10,879 nt of DNA from Gammaproteobacteria bacterium (GTDB lineage: Bacteria; Pseudomonadota; Gammaproteobacteria; SZUA-229): the NCBI GenBank assembly GCA_029287815.1, contig JARFQK010000176.1:1-10879 (forward strand). Reading direction: 5' to 3'. The notes under the pieces are model-generated. The model searched no databases. It was not told the origin of the DNA and was given only the letters and a program-made list of their open reading frames with translations. Positions 5,747-10,879 of the stretch are shown here, in pieces. The position numbers and the translations under genes are program-made. Each line of letters starts with the position of its first letter. Position 1 is the stretch's first letter.

Positions 5747-6295
5747 ATGCCACAACAAAACCCGGAGCATTTGATCTGGATTGACCTTGAGATGACGGGG
5801 CTGGATCCGCTCGAAGACCGAATTATCGAGATAGCGACCATCGTGACCGACAAGAACCTGAATATTCTGGAAGAGGGTCCAACGCTGGCGATTAACCAGA
5901 GCGACGATAAGCTCGGTGCGATGGACGAATGGTGTACCCGACAGCACGGCCAATCAGGACTGACCGACCGGGTCAGAAACAGCTCGGTCAGTGAAGCCAC
6001 AGCAGAAGCGGTCACGCTCGCATTTCTTCAGCAATATGTGCCTGCCCGCAAGTCGCCGATGTGCGGTAACAGCATCTGTCAGGACCGACGCTTTTTGGCA
6101 CGCTGGATGCCGCAACTGGAGGAGTTCTTCCATTATCGTAATCTTGATGTCAGCACATTGAAGGAGCTTGCGGCGCGTTGGTCGCCGAGTGTTTGTGACA
6201 ACTTCACCAAAGAGTCCAGACATCTCGCAATGGATGATATCAAGGACTCCATCGCTGAGCTCAAATACTACCGCAAGACCATACTTGCGATCTAA
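5747..6295 (+). CDS. orn: Oligoribonuclease (DEDDh 3'-5' exonuclease)
   Basis: Orn degrades di- and very short oligoribonucleotides to mononucleotides, including pGpG from cyclic-di-GMP turnover, and is essential in several gammaproteobacteria. The 182-residue product matches the usual length of about 180. The DEDDh residues are visible: D13 and E15 in WIDLEMTG, D113 in the Exo II block CQDRRF, and H159 with D164 in HLAMDDI. Other hallmarks are MDEWCTRQHGQSGL at 59-72 and the C-terminal IAELKYYRK. The ATG at 5747 follows gagga (5739-5743) with a short 3-nt gap and gives the standard N terminus. It is divergent from the M48 operon and lies 24 bp before the adaptor gene, so read-through into the efflux genes is plausible. 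Confidence 0.96.
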   Translation: MPQQNPEHLIWIDLEMTGLDPLEDRIIEIATIVTDKNLNILEEGPTLAINQSDDKLGAMDEWCTRQHGQSGLTDRVRNSSVSEATAEAVTLAFLQQYVPARKSPMCGNSICQDRRFLARWMPQLEEFFHYRNLDVSTLKELAARWSPSVCDNFTKESRHLAMDDIKDSIAELKYYRKTILAI

Positions 6296-6319
6296 CGTCC
6301 AACTCCGGTGATCCAATCC

Positions 6320-7375
6320 ATGTCCCGACTACGTATCTGCCTGGCGACTGTTTTTGCATTCCTCTTTGCAACGGTTGGCCATCATCTGTCTGCTGCTGAG
6401 CTGGAAACGATTGCTGTCGGCTACCAGCAGGTGCCACACATCTATCGGCTCGATGGGGTGATCGAGGCTGTCAATCAGACGACGGTGTCTGCACAGATCA
6501 GTGGACAGGTCGAGGCGGTCTTGTTCGACGTCGATGACTACGTCGAAAAAGGCGAGATCATCGTTCGTTTGAATGATAAACAACCTGCCTCCCGACTGAA
6601 ACAGGCGCAGGCCGACCTGAAAGAGGCCAGTGCGCGCTTCCAGGAAGCTGAGGAGGAATTCGATCGAATCAAGGGTGTCTTCGAGAAAAAGGCCGTTTCC
6701 GAGAAGGCCATGGACGCGGCAGAGGCTGCGAAAAAAGCGGCGCAGGCGAGACGGGAGGCGGCGCGAGCCGCGCTCGAGCAAGCCACTGAGCAACTTGAAT
6801 ATACCCGCGTTCGCGCGCCGTATTCGGGTATCGTTACCGAACGTCATATCGAAGTCGGCGAAACAGCACAGCCCGGCAAGCCGTTGATGAGTGGTTTGTC
6901 CCTGGAGGAGCTCAGGGTAAACGTCGATGTGCCGCAGATCATGATCAATCCCGTACGCGAGTCCGACGACGCCTACGTCGTGACGCCGGACGGCAACGTG
7001 GTTCCAGTCAGTAAAAAGACGGTTTTTAATTTTGCGGACTCGGCCAGTCATACGTTCCGTGTTCGACTGGACTTGAAGGCAGAGGATCTGTTTCTGTTCC
7101 CTGGCATGTTCGTCAAGGCGGTGTTTGAGATCGGGCAACAGCCGGCGCTGACCGTGCCCACCGTCGCGATTGTCAGGCGCTCGGAGGTCACTGCAGTATA
7201 CGTGCTGTCCGACCAGGGCAGGGTGAGTATGCGTGCGATCCGCAAGGGCCGTGATCTGACCAATAACTACACTGTCGTCCTGGCCGGCCTGGAGGAGGGT
7301 GAGCGGGTCGCGATCGAACCGGTTGCCGCCGGCATTCAGTTGAAACAACAGTATGCCACCCGCTCGACGGACTGA
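6320..7375 (+). CDS. RND efflux periplasmic adaptor (membrane fusion protein)
   Basis: The adaptor links an inner-membrane RND pump to an outer-membrane channel. I choose the ATG at 6320 over an in-frame GTG at 6308: it begins the signal peptide MSRLR directly, and ggtga lies 9 nt upstream. The 351-residue product has a Sec signal with probable cleavage after S24-A-A26. No lipobox Cys is present, so it is soluble or peripherally held. Domain order: lipoyl half (about 52-90), alpha-helical hairpin coiled coil (91-162), second lipoyl half beginning VRAPYSGIV (164-172), beta-barrel (about 198-272) and membrane-proximal domain (about 275-345). The hairpin tip has R116-x3-V120-x6-S127, close to the RxxxLxxxxxxS motif for docking to TolC-type channels. 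It precedes the pump gene by 3 bp, so the two are translationally linked. Confidence 0.93.
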   Translation: MSRLRICLATVFAFLFATVGHHLSAAELETIAVGYQQVPHIYRLDGVIEAVNQTTVSAQISGQVEAVLFDVDDYVEKGEIIVRLNDKQPASRLKQAQADLKEASARFQEAEEEFDRIKGVFEKKAVSEKAMDAAEAAKKAAQARREAARAALEQATEQLEYTRVRAPYSGIVTERHIEVGETAQPGKPLMSGLSLEELRVNVDVPQIMINPVRESDDAYVVTPDGNVVPVSKKTVFNFADSASHTFRVRLDLKAEDLFLFPGMFVKAVFEIGQQPALTVPTVAIVRRSEVTAVYVLSDQGRVSMRAIRKGRDLTNNYTVVLAGLEEGERVAIEPVAAGIQLKQQYATRSTD

Positions 7376-7378
7376 GCT

Positions 7379-10300
7379 ATGACCGACGCACCCGATTCCA
7401 TTGGCCTTTCAGGTCGAATCGCCAAGCGTTTTCTGACCACAGAGATTACACCGTTGTTGGCACTGGTGGGCTTTTTGCTGGGCGTATTCGCTGTGATCGT
7501 AACGCCGCGTGAAGAAGAACCCCAGATCAATGTGACCTTTGCCAACGTGTTTATTGCCTTCCCCGGGGCGGCCCCGCCCGAGGTCGAGAGCCTGATCGCG
7601 GGGCCGGCGGAGCAGGTGCTCGCGGAGATCGAGGGCATCGAGCACGTTTATTCAACATCGCTTCCGGGTGTGGCCGTCCTGACCGTGCAGTTCAAAGTTG
7701 GTGAAGACCGTACCGATGCGATCGTCCGTCTGTACAACAAGATCTACCTGAACCGGGATTGGCTGCCGCAGAATCTCGGTGTGGGGCAGCCCATCATCAA
7801 ACCAAAGGGTATCGACGATGTGCCGATTGTGACGGCCACATTGTGGTCTGATGACGATACGATTGGTACCTTCGAGCTCGGCCAGATTGCGCATTCGATC
7901 GAAGCCGAACTCAAACGCGTTCCAGGCACACGACAGATCTACACGGTCGGTGATACCCCGCGCGTCGTTCGGGTGTTGCTCGATCCTCAGGCAATGAGCG
8001 CATATCAGCTCGACATCGACACGTTGCGGCGCGCCCTGCAGGCCGGCAATCGTGTTCAGGAACCTTTGCAGGTCACGACCAATAACCGCGAGGTGCTGGT
8101 CAAGGCCGGGACTTTCTACAGCTCGGCTGACCAGGTCGCCGCATTGGTGGTCGCTGTGCACGATGGTAAGCCCGTGCATCTGAGTGATGTGGCGACGATC
8201 ACCGATGGCCCAGCACAGCCGAAGCATTATGTGCATTTCAGTCAGGGTGTTCATGCGAGCACTGGCGCGCTAGCGTTCGAGAGGCCAGCGGTAACCATCG
8301 CCGTGGCCAAGCAGGCAGGGACCAATGCGGTAGAAATCGCCCAGCGGGTCATCGACCGTTTCGAGCAGCTCAGGGGCAGTTACATCCCTGATAATATCAA
8401 TGTGACAATCACCCGCAATTACGGCGCTACCGCCGATGCCAAAGCGAAGCAGCTGATCAACAAACTGGTCTTCGCGACCGCATCGGTCGTGTTGCTGGTG
8501 TTGATTGCGCTGGGCTGGCGCGAGGCGATCATCGTCGGTACCGCAGTGATCGTGACGCTGGCGATGACGCTGTTCGCATCCTGGGCATGGGGATTCACGC
8601 TCAACCGCGTTTCCCTGTTTGCGTTGATTTTCTCGATTGGCATACTGGTCGATGATGCGATAGTGGTCGTCGAGAATATTCACCGCCATATCGCGCTGGG
8701 CGCGAAAAATCTGGTGGATGCGATACCGGCGGCGGTTGACGAGGTCGGGGGTCCGACCATCCTGGCCACGTTCACGGTGATTGCTGCGTTGCTGCCGATG
8801 GCGTTCGTCTCCGGATTGATGGGCCCGTACATGAGCCCGATACCGATTAATGCATCTCTGGGCATGTTGATCTCGTTGGCGGTCGCATTTGTGTTCACAC
8901 CCTGGCTGACGCTGAAGATGCTTGCCAGTCATGCCGATGGACACCCGCAGCAGCCGGCATCCGAACCGACCGAAACCCGGGCGTTGCGGCTGGCTGCGCG
9001 AATCTTTCAGCCGTTTCTGGACGGTCGACGCGGCGTCGTCAACCGTCGCTGGCTGCTCGCCGGCATTCTGCTGCTGATTGTGCTGTCGCTGTCGCTGATT
9101 GGTGGTCGCCTGGTGATCCTGAAAATGCTGCCGTTCGACAACAAGTCGGAATTCCAGGTCGTGCTCGATATGCCCGAGGGAACCAGTCTCGAACAGACCG
9201 CACGCGTGCTTCAGGAAATCAGCCAGTACCTTGCAACGGTTCCGGAGGTCAGCAATTACCAGGTGTATGCTGGTACAGCAGCGCCCATCAGTTTCAATGG
9301 TCTGGTGCGCCAATACTATCTGCGCGAGGATGATCATCTGGGTGATATCCAGGTCAATTTGGTCGATAAAGATAGACGCGACCGACAGAGTCATCAGATC
9401 GCACTGTCTTTACGGGAAGACATCCAGGCGATCGCATCGCGCTACGACGGCAACGCGAAGATCGTCGAGGTGCCGCCTGGCCCGCCGGTGATGTCGCCAT
9501 TGGTCGCGGAGGTGTACGGTCCCAATTACGCGGGCCAGATCTATCATGCCAAGAGTCTGCGCGATCTGTTCGAGAAGGTTGCGGATATCGTCGACATCGA
9601 CGATTCGGTTGAATTTGCATCAGATAAAAACGTGGTTGTGGTCGACCGTGCTCGCGCTGCTTTGCTCGGCCTGACCCAGCAACAAGTGGCAGATGCATTG
9701 GCGACGGTGCTGGGCAGCGAAGATATGACCTATATGCACCTCGATGATGCCAAATACGCTGTCCCAGTCCGCGTCGAGTTCGCTGAAGGCGACAAGGCGG
9801 ATCTCGAGCAGGTGTTATCGTTGCAACTGCGTTCACGCAACGGGACATTTGTGCCGTTGTCGGAGGTTGTGGTGCTGCAAAGTGGCGTGCGCGATGTCAG
9901 CATTCATCACAAAGATCTGTTACCGGTGGTCTATGTCACCGCTGACATGGCGGGTGACACGGACAGCCCGTTGTACGGTCTGTTCGACATCGCCGCGCGG
10001 GCCCAAGGAGCCACCGGTATGGCGCAGTGGTTCATCAACGTTCCACCCAATCCGTATGAATACAGTTTCAAATGGGATGGCGAGTGGCAGATCACCTACG
10101 AGACTTTCCGTGACATGGGTATCGCTTACTCTGTCGGTTTGCTGCTGATCTACCTGCTGGTTGTGGCTCAGTTCAAATCCTACATCGTGCCGCTGGTGAT
10201 CATGGCACCGATACCGTTGACGATCATCGGCATTCTGCCCGGCCATGCGATCGCCGACAAACAATTCACGGCGACATCGATGATCGGCATGATCGCGCTG

Positions 10301-10606
10301 GCCGGGATTATTGTCCGCAATTCCATTTTGCTGGTTGATTTCATCAACCAGGAGATTCGAAGCGGCGTGGGTTTTGAAACCGCTGTGATTCGCTCCGCCG
10401 CGATACGCGCCAAACCCATCGTACTCACGGGCTTGGCCGCTATGGCAGGCGCGTTCTTCATCCTCGATGATCCGATATTCTCCGGACTGGCGGTTTCACT
10501 GATCTCGGGTATCCTGGTTTCGACGCTGCTGACACTGGTGGTCATCCCGGTCGTGTATTACGCAGTGATGCAGACCCGCCTCGACAAGATCCTGCAGAGC
10601 GATTGA
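7379..10606 (+). CDS. RND efflux permease, AcrB-like inner-membrane pump
   Basis: This 1075-residue protein has the full RND layout. TM1 is near 24-42, a large porter loop follows, and TM2-6 begin near residue 361. TM7 is near 557-577, a second porter loop follows, and TM8-12 run from about 913. The TM4 proton-relay pair is D425-D426 in GILVDDAIVVVEN. At the TM10 site where AcrB has Lys940, this protein reads VRNSILLVDF with R980-N981. The loop segment SFKWDGEWQITYETFRDMG before TM8 marks a branch distinct from classic AcrB/MexB. Substrates are likely hydrophobic compounds, but none can be read from sequence. The ATG at 7379 is 3 bp after the adaptor stop. No outer-membrane channel gene and no TetR/AcrR regulator lies within the window. 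The next 273 bp hold only repeats, so the operon ends here. Confidence 0.95.
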   Translation: MTDAPDSIGLSGRIAKRFLTTEITPLLALVGFLLGVFAVIVTPREEEPQINVTFANVFIAFPGAAPPEVESLIAGPAEQVLAEIEGIEHVYSTSLPGVAVLTVQFKVGEDRTDAIVRLYNKIYLNRDWLPQNLGVGQPIIKPKGIDDVPIVTATLWSDDDTIGTFELGQIAHSIEAELKRVPGTRQIYTVGDTPRVVRVLLDPQAMSAYQLDIDTLRRALQAGNRVQEPLQVTTNNREVLVKAGTFYSSADQVAALVVAVHDGKPVHLSDVATITDGPAQPKHYVHFSQGVHASTGALAFERPAVTIAVAKQAGTNAVEIAQRVIDRFEQLRGSYIPDNINVTITRNYGATADAKAKQLINKLVFATASVVLLVLIALGWREAIIVGTAVIVTLAMTLFASWAWGFTLNRVSLFALIFSIGILVDDAIVVVENIHRHIALGAKNLVDAIPAAVDEVGGPTILATFTVIAALLPMAFVSGLMGPYMSPIPINASLGMLISLAVAFVFTPWLTLKMLASHADGHPQQPASEPTETRALRLAARIFQPFLDGRRGVVNRRWLLAGILLLIVLSLSLIGGRLVILKMLPFDNKSEFQVVLDMPEGTSLEQTARVLQEISQYLATVPEVSNYQVYAGTAAPISFNGLVRQYYLREDDHLGDIQVNLVDKDRRDRQSHQIALSLREDIQAIASRYDGNAKIVEVPPGPPVMSPLVAEVYGPNYAGQIYHAKSLRDLFEKVADIVDIDDSVEFASDKNVVVVDRARAALLGLTQQQVADALATVLGSEDMTYMHLDDAKYAVPVRVEFAEGDKADLEQVLSLQLRSRNGTFVPLSEVVVLQSGVRDVSIHHKDLLPVVYVTADMAGDTDSPLYGLFDIAARAQGATGMAQWFINVPPNPYEYSFKWDGEWQITYETFRDMGIAYSVGLLLIYLLVVAQFKSYIVPLVIMAPIPLTIIGILPGHAIADKQFTATSMIGMIALAGIIVRNSILLVDFINQEIRSGVGFETAVIRSAAIRAKPIVLTGLAAMAGAFFILDDPIFSGLAVSLISGILVSTLLTLVVIPVVYYAVMQTRLDKILQSD

Positions 10607-10620
10607 TCCGCCGCTGACTC

Positions 10621-10699
10621 GTCATTGCGAGGAGCGGCAGCGACGTGGCAATCCCCGTCAGGCTTCGCGAGATCCACTCGATTGCTCCGCTGGAATGAC
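10621..10699 (+). repeat. REP/BIME-like gtcattgcgag element, copy B
   Basis: The left arm starts gtcattgcgaggagcggcag at 10621 and matches the inverted right arm of copy A at 31 of 35 bases. The right arm ends gattgctccgctggaatgac at 10699, a degenerate reverse complement of the copy A left arm. The element therefore has the same two-armed structure in the opposite orientation. It starts 15 bp after the RND stop codon and could form the 3' end of the efflux transcript. No clear U tract follows. Confidence 0.7.
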
Positions 10700-10773
10700 G
10701 TTGTCATTTGGCGTTTGATTTCAGACCGGTCCTAACCCTAATGGCACTTACTTAAGCCGATACGGATTGCTTC

Positions 10774-10816
10774 TGTAGGAAATGTCGGCGGCAGGGAAGC
10801 CGCCGTCGAGCCTACA
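10774..10816. repeat. Intergenic hairpin in the right-hand tail
   Basis: An inner perfect 7-bp stem, cggcggc (10786-10792) and gccgccg (10799-10805), has a 6-nt loop agggaa. It is nested in outer arms tgtagg (10774-10779) and cctaca (10811-10816). No gene is seen in 10607-10879; besides copy B and this hairpin I see nothing assignable. The structure resembles tgtagg-type intergenic repeats known from other gammaproteobacteria (recollection only). It is not followed by a T tract. Confidence 0.5.
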
Positions 10817-10879
10817 CGGACGTATTCACGGCGTTTTCCGGAAGAAGTAACCCGTGTCGGCGGGTCGATTGCCCGACGA

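Noticed and set aside
6308..6310. GTG as the start of the adaptor
   Set aside because: It would add four residues ahead of a normal signal peptide. The ATG at 6320 has ggtga at a reasonable distance, and that same stretch includes the GTG itself.
6329..7348. 339-residue open frame on the minus strand opposite the adaptor gene
   Set aside because: The composition is of shadow type and the opposite strand carries a clear signal peptide and lipoyl/hairpin domains.
7652..8254. 200-residue minus-strand open frame opposite the RND porter loop
   Set aside because: No domain, no ribosome site and complete antisense overlap with the pump gene.
8270..9394. 374-residue open frame on the minus strand inside the RND gene
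   Set aside because: It lies wholly antisense to a well-supported transporter, is full of Gln, Arg and His with no recognisable domain, and is explained by codon bias of the sense gene.

Overview
The window reads as a chromosomal segment of a gammaproteobacterium. Support comes from orn next to an M48 peptidase gene and rsgA, a C-terminal GlyGly-CTERM-type tail, an adaptor/RND efflux pair, dense coding and REP-like intergenic repeats. GC is moderate to high by eye. Genus cannot be read from the sequence.

Layout, left to right. (1) The 3' part of a large secreted protein made of tandem Calx-beta repeats with an exact 348-bp period. It ends in a Gly/Ser linker, a hydrophobic helix and an Arg pair. 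(2) A 269-bp spacer with G+C-rich palindromes. (3) tadA, the tRNA adenosine deaminase. (4) A 254-bp convergent spacer filled by a nested inverted-repeat element. (5) A compact minus-strand cluster, transcribed in the order M48/Ste24-like membrane metallopeptidase, small c-type cytochrome, pterin-4a-carbinolamine dehydratase, rsgA. The gaps are 15, 24 and 10 bp, so it is probably one operon. (6) A 105-bp divergent spacer with two interleaved promoter candidates. (7) On the plus strand, orn, then an RND periplasmic adaptor 24 bp later and an RND inner-membrane pump 3 bp after that. (8) A 273-bp gene-free tail with a second copy of the repeat found in the convergent spacer, plus a separate hairpin.

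How the genes work together. TadA, RsgA and Orn act in tRNA editing, 30S maturation and the last step of RNA decay. The adaptor and pump form a proton-driven tripartite efflux system whose outer-membrane channel is not encoded here; a TolC-docking-like motif in the adaptor suggests it uses a channel encoded elsewhere. The Calx-beta protein looks like a surface or exported protein processed by the rhombosortase route.

I see no phage, CRISPR, toxin-antitoxin or defence genes and no clear new multi-gene system. The most interesting items are the repeat-built protein with its sorting tail, the dispersed inverted-repeat family, the interleaved divergent promoters, and the cytochrome with no evident distal Met ligand inside a peptidase/pterin/GTPase operon.
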